A stretch of DNA of 64,000 bases from Planobispora longispora (GTDB lineage: Bacteria; Actinomycetota; Actinomycetes; Streptosporangiales; Streptosporangiaceae), in assembly GCF_016863135.1 (NCBI RefSeq), contig NZ_BOOH01000036.1, positions 123,401-187,400 on the forward strand, read 5' to 3'. A program made the translations under genes and the position numbers. The notes beneath the pieces were generated by a model. The model was not told where the DNA came from. It saw only the letters and a list, made by a program, of their open reading frames with translations, and did no database searches. The first letter of the stretch is position 1, and each line of letters begins with the position of its first letter. Shown piece after piece: positions 44,597 to 53,420 of this stretch.

Positions 44597-45127
44597 TCAC
44601 GGCACGGACGGCATCAGCACCGTGGTGAAGATCCTCCTGACCCGCCCCTCTCCGGGACCGTGGTCCGCCCGCGCCTGGACCACCCGGCGGAGGTCGGCCG
44701 CGAACTCGGCCAGTTCCTCGTCGGAGAGCCACAGCGCGGCGTGGCGGTATCCGACGCCGTCCCGGCGCAGATCGATGTCCTCCCGCTCGGTGTAGCGGTC
44801 GAAGTCGGCCAGCAGCCCCGCCACGAACCCCATGAACGCCCGCCGGTGATCCTCCGGTGACATCGCGAGCAGGTCCTCCTCCGCGACCTGGGCCGCGGAC
44901 AGGCGCAGCGCATAGGTGCGCTCCACCGCGCCGCGCACCCGCTGCTCGTCCACCACCTCCAGAACCCCGGCGTCCGTCAGGGTGGCGACGTGCCGGTAGA
45001 GCGTGGCGGTGGAGACATCGGACAGCTCGGCGGCGAGGGCCGCGGTGGTCATGCGGCGGTCGCCCAGCAGCGCCTGGACGATGCGCAGCCGTACCGGATG
45101 GAGCAGGAGATCAGCCGTCGTCTTCAT
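44597..45127 (-). CDS. Winged-helix (ArsR/DUF-type) transcriptional regulator
   Basis: 176-aa regulator. The ArsR-like winged helix is at about 1-85 (LLLHPVRLRIVQALLGDRRMTTAALAAEL, LYRHVATLTDAGVLEVVDEQRVRGAVERTY) and a helical dimerisation tail follows. It starts 78 bp from the divergent hydrolase gene, across an interrupted palindrome that is its probable site. It likely represses the hydrolase. Effector unknown. Confidence 0.9.
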   Translation of the reverse strand: MKTTADLLLHPVRLRIVQALLGDRRMTTAALAAELSDVSTATLYRHVATLTDAGVLEVVDEQRVRGAVERTYALRLSAAQVAEEDLLAMSPEDHRRAFMGFVAGLLADFDRYTEREDIDLRRDGVGYRHAALWLSDEELAEFAADLRRVVQARADHGPGEGRVRRIFTTVLMPSVP

Positions 45128-45137
45128 GGGTCAACAA

Positions 45138-45169
45138 TCTCACATTTGACATCAATCTCAAAGATGAGA
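45138..45169. promoter_or_regulatory. Interrupted inverted repeat between regulator and hydrolase genes
   Basis: TCTCA-N3-TTGA (45138-45149) and TCAA-N3-TGAGA (45158-45169) form a perfect inverted repeat around an 8-bp spacer in the A+T-rich gap. A symmetric winged-helix dimer would fit. It lies within 70 bp of both starts. Confidence 0.65.
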
Positions 45170-45204
45170 ATACTCATGACCGGACACAGAGGAAAGGAAG
45201 CACG

Positions 45205-46497
45205 ATGGCGACGATGACGATGACCGGCGGCGAGCTGGTGCTGGCGCTCAGCCAGGGCGAGAAGGTGGCGGGCCTGCACGGTGACATCCGCATGCCGCGC
45301 GCCGCGGTCCGCGAAGTCGCCGTCGTGGAGAACGCGGTGGCCGACGCCCGCGGCCTGCGCTCCCCCGGCCTGGCCCTGCCGGGACGGACCAAGATCGGGA
45401 CCTGGCGGAGCCCGGGCCGCCGGACCTTCGTGGTCGCCCGCCGGGACGTGCCCGCCGTACGGGTGACCCTGAGCGGGGCCGGCTACGACGAACTGCTGGT
45501 CAGCGACGAGAACGCGCCGGAGCTCGCCGGGCGCATCCGCGAGTGGGCCGGCCTGCCCGCACCGGTCGCCGAGGAGCGCGTCACCTTCCGCTCCGGGGAC
45601 CTGGTCCTCGGCGGCACGCTGGCCCTGCCCGCCGGACCGGGGCCGCACCCGGTGGCGGTGATCATGACGGGCTCGGGACCGCTGGACCGCGACGCCGACC
45701 ACAAGCGCATGCCCCTCGGGGTCAGCCGCGACCTCGCGCACGCCCTGGCCCGCGCCGGCGTGGCCTCCTTCCGCTACGACAAGCGCGGCGTCGGGGAGTC
45801 ACAGGGCGACTTCCTCGCCGCGGGACTGAGCGACAACATCGACGACGCCCGGGCCGCGCTGGCCTGGGTCCGGGGCCGTACGGAGATCGACCCGGCGGCG
45901 GTGTTCGTCGCGGGCCACAGCGAGGGAGCCGTCATCGCCACCGCCGTCGGCGCGGCGGAGCAGGACGGCCTGGCCGGGCTCGTGCTGCTGTCCGGCATGG
46001 CGAAGACGGGCGAGGAGACCTTGCGGTGGCAGGCCCGGCAGATCGCCGGGGATCTCCCCGCGCCGATCCGGGTGATCCTGGGCCTGCTCCGCACCGACCT
46101 GTTCAAGAAGCAGGACGAGGCCATCGCCGCCTACAAGGCCGGCACCACCGATGTCATCCGGGTCCAGGGACGCAAGACGAACGCCCGCTGGCACCGCGAG
46201 TTCATCGCCTTCGACCCCGCGCCGCTCCTGGCCGGGCTGCGCGTCCCGATCCTGGCCGTCACCGGCGCGAAGGACGTCCAGGTCGACCCCGCCGACCTCG
46301 ATGTCGTCGCCGCCACGGCGGGCGGCGACGACGTCACGACCGTCCGGATGCCCGACCTGACCCACCTGCTCCGCCGCGAGGCGGGCCCCGGCGGCCTGAG
46401 CACCTACAAGCACCAGATCCGCAAGCCCACCGACCCCGAGGTCCTCACCCTGGTGGCGGACTGGATCACCGAGCGCCTCCCGGGCCGCCCGGCCTGA
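45205..46497 (+). CDS. Alpha/beta hydrolase with N-terminal PH-like domain
   Basis: 430-aa fusion. Residues 1-118 form a small beta-rich domain (EVAVVENAVADARGLRSPGL, RRTFVVARRDVPAVRVTL, ending ELAGRIREWAG) that resembles bacterial PH-like domains. Residues 120-425 are an alpha/beta hydrolase: oxyanion region HPVAVIMTGSGPLDRD, nucleophile elbow GHSEG with Ser239, and a late TGAKDVQVDP and DLTHLLRR that supply Asp and His. AAAGGAAG precedes ATG 45205. It is controlled by the divergent winged-helix protein. Esterase or dienelactone-type activity is probable. Confidence 0.88.
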   Translation: MATMTMTGGELVLALSQGEKVAGLHGDIRMPRAAVREVAVVENAVADARGLRSPGLALPGRTKIGTWRSPGRRTFVVARRDVPAVRVTLSGAGYDELLVSDENAPELAGRIREWAGLPAPVAEERVTFRSGDLVLGGTLALPAGPGPHPVAVIMTGSGPLDRDADHKRMPLGVSRDLAHALARAGVASFRYDKRGVGESQGDFLAAGLSDNIDDARAALAWVRGRTEIDPAAVFVAGHSEGAVIATAVGAAEQDGLAGLVLLSGMAKTGEETLRWQARQIAGDLPAPIRVILGLLRTDLFKKQDEAIAAYKAGTTDVIRVQGRKTNARWHREFIAFDPAPLLAGLRVPILAVTGAKDVQVDPADLDVVAATAGGDDVTTVRMPDLTHLLRREAGPGGLSTYKHQIRKPTDPEVLTLVADWITERLPGRPA

Positions 46498-46520
46498 CCC
46501 CGCCGCCGGAAGCCCCGTGA

Positions 46521-46907
46521 TCAGTCCCAGCGCTGGGCGTTGTCGTCGTCGAGCTTGCCCGGGGCGTCCGGGATGACGCAGAACAGCAGCCCCGCCGGGT
46601 CCCGCATGATCCACCAGCGCTCGTTGGCCTTCTGCACCCGCTCGGCGCCCAGCCGCTCCAGCCGCTCGACCTCCGCCTCCAGGTCGTCGGTGTGGATGTC
46701 GACGTGGACCCGGCTCTCCCCCTCCCCCAGCCGCTGGATCATCAACGCGAACTCCTGCCCGTGCAGCAGGGCGCCGTGGTACTCAGGGAAGTGCTCGTTC
46801 GCCTTCAACGCCGGGCCGATCGCCCCCTGCCAGAACGCCACCTCCCGGTCGTGATCAGATTCAGGAACGTCGATGACGACCGTGTAGAGCCTGCTGTAGT
46901 GGGCCAT
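46521..46907 (-). CDS. VOC (glyoxalase-like) protein
   Basis: 128-aa VOC protein: SRLYTVVIDVPESDHDREVAFWQGAIG opens the fold, ESRVHVDIHTDDLEAEVERLERLGAE gives the metal-side strand and WIMRDPAGLLFCVIP closes it. ATG 46907 is preferred because GGAGG lies 8 bases upstream; ATG 46913 would be only 2 bases from it. Convergent with the hydrolase gene. Function within the VOC superfamily unknown. Confidence 0.87.
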   Translation of the reverse strand: MAHYSRLYTVVIDVPESDHDREVAFWQGAIGPALKANEHFPEYHGALLHGQEFALMIQRLGEGESRVHVDIHTDDLEAEVERLERLGAERVQKANERWWIMRDPAGLLFCVIPDAPGKLDDDNAQRWD

Positions 46908-47067
46908 GTCCATTACCTCCGTCAATGGGCCCGTACCCCGGCATCGCCGCGAGGACCCGTAATCACCGACACGTCGGCCCCATGATCTGGGACTCCCGCG
47001 CACGACGCATCCCCCGCCCGGCGGGTTTCCCCCCTCGGGCGGGTACGCCGCCGGGACGAGCCCCGGA

Positions 47068-49401
47068 TCACCGGGCGATCCGCTTGCGGTGGATGACGAC
47101 ATCATCCCCACGGCCCGGATAGGCCATGATCAGCAGCCGCTGCGCGCCCGACGGGAGCCAGGCGTGGTGCACGCGGATCCGGTAGTCGCCGCTCCTGCCC
47201 CTCAGGGCGAGGTCGGGCAGCGTGGAGCCGCCCATCGGATCACTGAGGACGATCTCTCCGCCCGGGCTGCGGTAGCCGACCTCGACGACGTGGTGCCAGC
47301 CCCTGGTCTCGACGGGCGGGCGGCGCGTGTAGGTCTCGGTCGTGACACAGGCCACGGCATCGGCGTGGACGTCGATCACCAGTCGGCCGGGGACGGCGGC
47401 CACCAGCCCGTTCCTCTCCAGAAGCTCGTACGGACGCCCCTCGAGGGGGTCGCTGCCGGCGGTCTCCTCGTACGCCTCCAGAGTCCCGTTCTCCGGCCAC
47501 ACGGGTTCCTTGACCACCGTCACCGAATCCGGCCTGATCCGGGGACGGTGGCGGAGCGCCGCATCGCACATGCGCTGCCGTTCCTCCTCCCATTCCCGCA
47601 TCTCGCGCTCGTCGGCGTCGCTCCCCGCCTTGGCCACCGCGGCGGCGGACGGGCAGATCTCGTCGATCGTGTAAGTGAGGTCCCTCACGTCCACGTCGCC
47701 GGCCGAACGGACTCGGGCGATCTCCGCCGGGTCGTCGCGGGTGTAGACGCCGCACAATCTGCGGCCGTACGCCACCAGCGCGAGGTCGGGTGCATCCCGC
47801 GCGCCGGGCAGAGCTGTGGATTCCCGCACCTCACAGACGAAGGCCGGCTCGGGACCGAGCGGCGCAGCCGCGACGTCCTCCCCGTACGGCCCGCTCGCGG
47901 AGCGCAGCCGCTCGCATTCCTCCTTCGAGGTGAACGGGCCGCGCGACTGGTCGGCCGCCGGGAGGAGGCAGAGCGGCAGGATCGACACCGTGACCGCCAG
48001 GGCCGCCGTCCGGTACGGCGAACGCCGGGCCGGGCTCCAGCCGTAGCGGAACAGCAGAATGAGCGCGGAGACGGCGAAGGCGGCGCTGTGCCAGAGCGGC
48101 GAGATGCCGAGAAAGCCCGAACCGCCGCCCGCCTCGGAGGCGAACACCCAGTCGGGGTACATCTCCGGGCCGCCGTAGCCGAGGGAGATGTTCCTGACGA
48201 CCGGTCCACCGCTGCCGATGGCGTACTCCGGGTCGGGCGGGGTGGTGAGCGCGGTGACGACCCCGACCACGGCTGCCAGAAGCAGTGTGCACACCGTCAC
48301 CCACGCCAGGCGCCGCGTCCTCCGTACCACCACGACCAGGGCCAGGAGGGCGAGACCGCCGATCCCGACGAGGAAGTCGGCGTAGAGCCAGAGCTGAGCC
48401 GGCGACTCCGAGAGATGCTCGCCGACGACTCCCCGCGGGCCGATCCAGAAGGGAACACCGCGGTCGAGGCCGACGAGCGCGGGCAGCAGCGGCAACACGG
48501 CTGCGATGACCGGCAGCGGCCACCAGCCGAGCGGCGCCCTGACCGGGGCCGGCCGCCTCCGGCCCGGTACGGCTCCCACGTCCGGCCCGGCGAGGTCGTG
48601 GGCGGATCGGGCCAGCCATACCGGGGTGAAGATGTGGGAAACGGCCCAGATGCTGATGACCAACGCGGGATAGGAGTCCTCACCCGGGGAATGGAAGCCG
48701 AGGAGCAGCGACGGGATGAGGAGCGGCATCGCCAGGCTCGCGACCCCGGCCCACACCGTGGTCCTGCCCCACCGGCCGTCCCTCGCCTGCGCCACGATGA
48801 GCAGCACCGTCCACAACGTCCAGGACGTCCCGTCCAGCAGCGCGTGCCCGAACATCTCCCCGGCGGCGTCGAGCCCGAGGGCGCCCGTCACCTGCGCGCC
48901 GATGGAAGCGATCATGACGAATGTCCCGGCCGCGAGCACGGTGAACCTCAGTGGCCGGGACACACCGGTCAGCACCCGGTGGAACAGCAGCACGAGAGCC
49001 AGCTCCAGCAGGCTCCAGCAAACGTTCACCCACCATGCGTCGGGGTAGTCGAGGAACCGGTAGAAGAGCAGGTGGAGGACCAGGTTCGCGTAGAGCGCCC
49101 AGCGCAACCAGCGGACGGCCCCGCGCGGACGGGCGCGGTCTCCGGCCACCCGCCCGCGAAGAATCTGCCAGAGGGCCCAGCCCTGCGCCCCTCCGGCCAG
49201 CACCGGGAGTAGAACGGACCAGCCCGTCGGGTCCTCCCGTGGTCCCGACCGGTAGTCGGAGAACAGCAGCCGCCAGAGGAATCGGTCATCGTCTGTCAGT
49301 GCGATGACGGCTGCCACGAGGACGGTGAGCATGTAACCGATCGCGACGAACGCGGCGGGCCGTCCGAAACGGTACCGGCGGCCGGAGCGGAAGGAGGGCA
49401 C
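47068..49401 (-). CDS. Large membrane protein of unknown function (about 13 TM)
   Basis: About 777 aa from GTG 49401. Residues 15-500 contain about thirteen predicted helices, beginning GRPAAFVAIGYMLTVLVAAV and ending TAALAVTVSILPLCLLPAA. The C-terminal 270 residues are soluble and extracellular-looking, with Cys residues and an acidic helix EREMREWEEERQRMCDAAL. The last stretch reads like a surface beta-domain (GDYRIRVHHAWLP). No family was recognised. The start is uncertain: the frame is open to 49698, but the upstream part is low in coding quality and contains a tandem repeat. Confidence 0.72.
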   Translation of the reverse strand: MPSFRSGRRYRFGRPAAFVAIGYMLTVLVAAVIALTDDDRFLWRLLFSDYRSGPREDPTGWSVLLPVLAGGAQGWALWQILRGRVAGDRARPRGAVRWLRWALYANLVLHLLFYRFLDYPDAWWVNVCWSLLELALVLLFHRVLTGVSRPLRFTVLAAGTFVMIASIGAQVTGALGLDAAGEMFGHALLDGTSWTLWTVLLIVAQARDGRWGRTTVWAGVASLAMPLLIPSLLLGFHSPGEDSYPALVISIWAVSHIFTPVWLARSAHDLAGPDVGAVPGRRRPAPVRAPLGWWPLPVIAAVLPLLPALVGLDRGVPFWIGPRGVVGEHLSESPAQLWLYADFLVGIGGLALLALVVVVRRTRRLAWVTVCTLLLAAVVGVVTALTTPPDPEYAIGSGGPVVRNISLGYGGPEMYPDWVFASEAGGGSGFLGISPLWHSAAFAVSALILLFRYGWSPARRSPYRTAALAVTVSILPLCLLPAADQSRGPFTSKEECERLRSASGPYGEDVAAAPLGPEPAFVCEVRESTALPGARDAPDLALVAYGRRLCGVYTRDDPAEIARVRSAGDVDVRDLTYTIDEICPSAAAVAKAGSDADEREMREWEEERQRMCDAALRHRPRIRPDSVTVVKEPVWPENGTLEAYEETAGSDPLEGRPYELLERNGLVAAVPGRLVIDVHADAVACVTTETYTRRPPVETRGWHHVVEVGYRSPGGEIVLSDPMGGSTLPDLALRGRSGDYRIRVHHAWLPSGAQRLLIMAYPGRGDDVVIHRKRIAR

Positions 49402-49811
49402 GTGGACTTTCCCGGGAAACAAAAGGAATTTGCCGAACAAATCGCCCAACCCTAGCGAGCCGCTCCGACAAAGTCGATCATCCGGATCGAGCGCCCGACG
49501 GCCGGACGCCACAGCACTCCTGACGGCCGAGCGCCACACGCACCCTGACGGCCGGATGCCATACCGCATCCCGGCGCGGGCGCGCAACACTCCGTGCCCG
49601 CTTCTCTTCCCCGGGACCCGATTCCGAGCCGTGACCACGCTCCCATGCGGCGACGGAAGCGCCTGGTCGCGACTGGATTCCGTCCCCGGACGAAACATCT
49701 GTCTCCGGGTGATCCAGAAATTTCATCCATACCGGTAGTAACAGACGTCGTCGATAACCGCCATGGGCTCCTTTACCGTGCTGCACCGACCCCCCGGACA
49801 AGGAGACCTCA
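49402..49811. other. Intergenic region of 410 bp with tandem repeat
   Basis: Lies between the divergent membrane-protein and amidase genes. It contains the 25-bp tandem repeat at 49497-49571, A+T-richer patches (49420-49440, 49715-49750) that probably hold the two promoters, and AAGGAG before the amidase ATG. Open frames across it have no coding features. Confidence 0.6.
49497..49571. repeat. Tandem repeat, 25 bp x 3
   Basis: Units begin at 49497, 49522 and 49547 with GACGGCCG, exact 25-bp period, each containing a CGCCAC or TGCCAT block. Similarity between units is about 70-80 percent. It lies upstream of the membrane-protein gene on the minus strand. Confidence 0.8.
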
Positions 49812-51383
49812 ATGACGTTCGCCCCGCGGCGGCCGGCTGCCCTCGTCGCCTCCGCCCTCGTGGCCTTCCTGGTCCTGGCTGCTCAGCCCGCGACGGCCGA
49901 GCCGGACACCCCCCCACCCGCGACGGTCAAACCGAGCACGTCCCCATCCGCGACGGCCGGGCCGGACGCGTCCCTGCCCGCGGCCTTCGACCAGGCCGCG
50001 ACCCGATACGGCGTCCCCCGTGACCTGCTCGCCGCCCTCGCCTACGCCGAGACCCACCTCGACGACCACGGCGGCGAGCCCAGCGCGATGGGCGGCTACG
50101 GCATGATGCACCTGGTCAGCAACCCCACCACGCGCGCCCTGGAGAAGGCCGCCGAGCTCACCGGGCTGCCGGTGGAGAAGCTGCGCGCCGACACGGGGGC
50201 CAACATCCTCGGCGGCGCGGCGGTCCTGCGCGCCCACGCCGACGGGCTGGGCCTCGACGAAGCCGCCAGGAAGGACATGGGCCGCTGGTACCAGGCCGTG
50301 GCGAAGTACGGCAACGCCTCGTCCCCCGAGACCGCCCGCCTCTACGCCGACGCCGTCTACGAGCTGCTCGGCACCGGGTTCGCCGCCGGCGGCGTGACGG
50401 TCGCCCCGCAGGTGGTCACCGCGGACCGGGGCCCCTACGCCGAGGTCCCCGACCTCGGCGCGATGGCCGCGCCCGGTGCCGAATACCCGCCCGCGTCCTG
50501 GGTGGCGGCGAGGTCGAGCAACTACACCGTCGCCGACCGCCCGTCGAGCCGGAAGATCGACCGGGTGGTCGTCCACGTCACCCAGGGGTCGTACGCGGGC
50601 GCCATCTCCTGGTTCCAGAACCCCGGCGCCAAGGTCTCGGCGCACTACGTGATCAAGTCGTCGAACGGCGCCGTCACCCAGATGGTGCGGCACAAGGACA
50701 TCGCCTGGCACGCGGGCAACCGGGACTACAACCACCGGTCCATCGGCATCGAGCACGAGGGCTACGTCAACAACGCCTCGTGGTTCACCGACGCGATGTA
50801 CCGCTCCTCCGCCGCGCTGACCCGCCACCTCTGCGACAAGTACGGCATCCCGAAGGACCGCAAGCACATCATCGCCCACAAGGAGGTGCCGGGGGCCACG
50901 CACACCGACCCGGGCCCGCACTGGAACTGGACCACGTACATGAAGTACGTCACCGGCGGGAGCGCGACGAAGCCGTGGTCGACCACCACGGACAACACCA
51001 CCGCCGGCCGGTTCACCGCCGGCGCGAACTGGCGTGTCTCCACCTATTCCAACCAGCGCCTGGGACCCGACTACCGGTTCGCCGCCCGGGCCTCCGCCGC
51101 CGATCCCGCCTGGTACAGGATGAAGGTCCCCGGCACCGGCAGGTACCGGGTCGAGGTCCGCTACCCGGCGCACCCGGGATACAGCAGCTCGGCGCCGTAC
51201 ATCGTGGTGGCCTCCGGCGGCAACAAGACGGTCTACGTCGACCAGCGCTCGGGCGGCGGGGCCTGGCGCGGCCTCGGGACGTTCACGCTCAAGGCCGGGA
51301 CCTACGACGTCGTGGGCGTCAGCCGGCAGACCTCGGGCATCGGCTACATCATCGCGGACGCCGTCCGCATCAGCCGCCCGTGA
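49812..51383 (+). CDS. Secreted N-acetylmuramoyl-L-alanine amidase with extra N- and C-terminal domains
   Basis: 523-aa exported cell-wall hydrolase. Signal peptide 1-29 (AAQPATA), Pro/Thr/Ser linker 30-54, a lysozyme/SLT-like helical domain (about 55-195, with Glu80 in AYAETHLD and GYGMMHLVSN). An amidase_2/PGRP domain follows (about 247-380) with zinc ligands His255 and His364 (GATHTDPG) and AHYVIKSSNGAVTQMV. The C-terminal domain (about 400-523) is beta-rich and golvesin-like (RYRVEVRYPAHPGYSSSAPY, TYDVVGVSRQTSG). It should cleave the MurNAc to L-Ala bond. AAGGAGACC precedes ATG 49812. Confidence 0.92.
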   Translation: MTFAPRRPAALVASALVAFLVLAAQPATAEPDTPPPATVKPSTSPSATAGPDASLPAAFDQAATRYGVPRDLLAALAYAETHLDDHGGEPSAMGGYGMMHLVSNPTTRALEKAAELTGLPVEKLRADTGANILGGAAVLRAHADGLGLDEAARKDMGRWYQAVAKYGNASSPETARLYADAVYELLGTGFAAGGVTVAPQVVTADRGPYAEVPDLGAMAAPGAEYPPASWVAARSSNYTVADRPSSRKIDRVVVHVTQGSYAGAISWFQNPGAKVSAHYVIKSSNGAVTQMVRHKDIAWHAGNRDYNHRSIGIEHEGYVNNASWFTDAMYRSSAALTRHLCDKYGIPKDRKHIIAHKEVPGATHTDPGPHWNWTTYMKYVTGGSATKPWSTTTDNTTAGRFTAGANWRVSTYSNQRLGPDYRFAARASAADPAWYRMKVPGTGRYRVEVRYPAHPGYSSSAPYIVVASGGNKTVYVDQRSGGGAWRGLGTFTLKAGTYDVVGVSRQTSGIGYIIADAVRISRP

Positions 51384-51396
51384 CGTCCGTACGGCG

Positions 51397-52032
51397 TCAG
51401 GGGGACAGCGCGGCGAGCAGCCGCCTGACCTGCTCCGAACGGGAGCGGTCGATCTGCCGGGCCAGCTCCACCGTCTCGGGGTTCCCGCCGGTCTTCACCT
51501 CGGCGCGGGCCATGTCCAGGGCGTTGTGCTGGTGACCGATCAGCACGTTGAGGAAGGCGGTGTCGAAGGCGGCGCCGTTCAGCGCCGCCAGTTCGGCGAC
51601 CACTTCGGGACCGGTGACGTGCAGGCCGCCGTGGGCGTCGTGGGCGTGCGCCCCGGTCTCCAGCGGCTGCTTCCAGGCCGTCAGCCGGTCGGTCATGACC
51701 TGGACCTGGTCGCTCTGGCCCGCCACGATCTCCGCCGCCAGCGTCCGCACCTCCTCGCGCGAGGAGCGGGTGGCGGCCAGCATGGCCAGCTCCACGCCCC
51801 GGCGGTCGTGCGGGATCATCATCTGCAGGAACATCACGTCGTCGGCGGTGAAGCCCCCGGCCGCGACGTCCGTTCCCGCCCCGCCGTGCGTCACCCGCAC
51901 CGTGCCGCCGGTCGTGCCGCCGGTCCCGTGGGCCCCGTGACCGGTGCCGTAGTACGCGGCGGCCGGGGTCCCGCAGGCGGAGACCGCCAGCGCGGTCAGG
52001 GCGAGGGCGACGGTGAGGGCGGAGCGTTTCAT
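51397..52032 (-). CDS. DUF305 lipoprotein
   Basis: 211-aa secreted lipoprotein. A signal peptide with lipobox LAVSAC (Cys20) leads to a Gly/Thr/His-rich segment and a DUF305 helical bundle (about 60-208): DDVMFLQMMIPHDRRGVELAMLA, then FDTAFLNVLIGHQHNALDMARAEV. His-containing motifs typical of the family (MIPHDRRG, GHQHN) may bind metal. DUF305 proteins are often in copper-related surroundings, but no copper gene is adjacent. Its stop overlaps a palindrome shared with the convergent amidase. Confidence 0.9.
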   Translation of the reverse strand: MKRSALTVALALTALAVSACGTPAAAYYGTGHGAHGTGGTTGGTVRVTHGGAGTDVAAGGFTADDVMFLQMMIPHDRRGVELAMLAATRSSREEVRTLAAEIVAGQSDQVQVMTDRLTAWKQPLETGAHAHDAHGGLHVTGPEVVAELAALNGAAFDTAFLNVLIGHQHNALDMARAEVKTGGNPETVELARQIDRSRSEQVRRLLAALSP

Positions 52033-52052
52033 GGGGGTCGATTCCCTCGATC

Positions 52053-52106
52053 GGGGCGTGTCCTGCGGTGGGGGCGTGTCCTGCGGTGGGGGCGTGTCCT
52101 GCGGTG
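52053..52106. repeat. Tandem repeat, 18 bp x 3
   Basis: Three identical units GGGGCGTGTCCTGCGGTG at 52053, 52071 and 52089. The array begins 20 bp before the DUF305 start on the minus strand and so lies in its leader or promoter region. Confidence 0.97.
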
Positions 52107-52148
52107 GGGACGGGCCGGCCCGGAGTGCGGGCCGGCCCGGGCGGCGGA

Positions 52149-52952
52149 TCAGCCCACGCGCTTCCAGAGGGCGGGGACCTTCGGCGGCGCCCAGTCACCG
52201 TAGGCGGTGTGCGACTGGAGGCAGCGGTACTTGACGCCCCCGTAGGTCACCACGTTGCCGATGACGTACTTCCCGCCACGCTTCCACGTGCCGGCGGGGG
52301 TCGTGGGGTGGGTCGTGGGGACCGAGGTGGGCTTCGGGACCGAGGTGGGGCTCGGGAGCGGGGTCGCGGTCTTGGTGGGGGTGGGCGCCGGGGTGGTGGG
52401 CTTCTGGGTGGGGGTGGGGGTGGGGGCCGGGGCGCCGCCGCCGGTTCCGCCGACCTGCAGGTCGATGCAGGAGTAGAAGGCGGCGGCGGTGTCGGCGATG
52501 TTCCAGACGGCCAGGACCTTCTGCTTGCCGCTGTAGCCGGCGAGGCTCACGTTGTGGGTGACCGTCGCGCCGGGCTGCTTGCCGTTGTCGTTGAAGGACG
52601 CGATCAGCTTGTTGCCGATGTAGTACTCCCACGTGCTGGTCGAGTGCCGGGCGGTCAGCACCCAGTTGAAGTTGACGCTGGTGCCGACGGCCGTGGTCGG
52701 CCAGGCCTTGCTGTCGTCGTTCAGCTCGGCGAAACGGGCGACGCCGCCGTGGCAGTTGCGCTGGCCCTTGGCGCCCTCCACGCTCTGCGGCTCGTACTTG
52801 ACGGCACCGCAGGCGACCTTGCCCTGGGCGCAGAACGCCTGACGGCTCGGCGGTGACGACACGTAGCCGTGGGCCATCGCCGGGGAGGCGGCGACGATCG
52901 TGGCGCCGAAGGCGAACGAGGCGACCGCGGCGAGCGTGAGAGTCCTTCTCAT
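52149..52952 (-). CDS. AA10 lytic polysaccharide monooxygenase with chitin-binding module
   Basis: 267-aa secreted copper enzyme that cleaves chitin or cellulose oxidatively. Signal peptide 1-27 (SPAMA) is removed to leave His28 as the first copper ligand (HGYVSSPPSR); His103 in TARHSTSTWEYY is the second, completing the histidine brace. AA10 domain 28-170, then a Pro/Thr-rich linker (about 173-222) and a CBM5/12-type module (about 223-267, WKRGGKYVIGNVVTYGGVKYRCLQ). It belongs with the GH9 enzyme as part of a polymer-degrading secretome. A+T-rich upstream region holds the promoter. Confidence 0.95.
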   Translation of the reverse strand: MRRTLTLAAVASFAFGATIVAASPAMAHGYVSSPPSRQAFCAQGKVACGAVKYEPQSVEGAKGQRNCHGGVARFAELNDDSKAWPTTAVGTSVNFNWVLTARHSTSTWEYYIGNKLIASFNDNGKQPGATVTHNVSLAGYSGKQKVLAVWNIADTAAAFYSCIDLQVGGTGGGAPAPTPTPTQKPTTPAPTPTKTATPLPSPTSVPKPTSVPTTHPTTPAGTWKRGGKYVIGNVVTYGGVKYRCLQSHTAYGDWAPPKVPALWKRVG

Positions 52953-53420
52953 GTACCGTTCCCTACCGTTGATTCATCAAATACAGAGCGGATTAACAAA
53001 TTCAAAGAATGGCCGTCCGGCCCGTTCCCGCGAATTCAGCGAAAACGCACGGCGCCGTGACGGCGGCTTCCCGGAGTCGTGGACCGCGGCATGGGCGACC
53101 ACCGGCAGATGTCGTGCCGACGCGGCCTGACCTCGCCGTCGGCACAGACGGCCTGCGCGTTCTGGGGCGCGGCGAGGCTGCGGGGGGTGCTCACGGTGGG
53201 CGACTCCTTCGTGCCGTGTGAAGTTAATTTTTTCTATCACGCACGAACAGGAATAAAGCTTATAGGCAGCTTAAGGACCGTTTAGGATCACCATAACGAA
53301 GATCGATTGGGGGTGGGCATACCACAATCAACCCGATCGTCAGGTCTTTTCCCGCGCCCTTCACGTTCTCGCCGGCGCCCTCTCCCGGGCGGGTCCGGCG
53401 GGGGATGACACAATCCACTC
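52953..53420. other. Intergenic region of about 470 bp, no clear gene
   Basis: The 52955-53020 part is A+T-rich and contains the LPMO promoter; on the minus strand TTGAAT and TATTTG are spaced about 16 bp. The middle (53040-53220) is G+C-rich with open frames but no ribosome site or family match. The stretch 53220-53330 is strikingly A+T-rich for this genome and contains no gene that I can support. Confidence 0.5.

Noticed and set aside
53009..53240. Short open frames in the LPMO upstream region
   Set aside because: No ribosome site or domain in any frame, and two frames on opposite strands are equally open.
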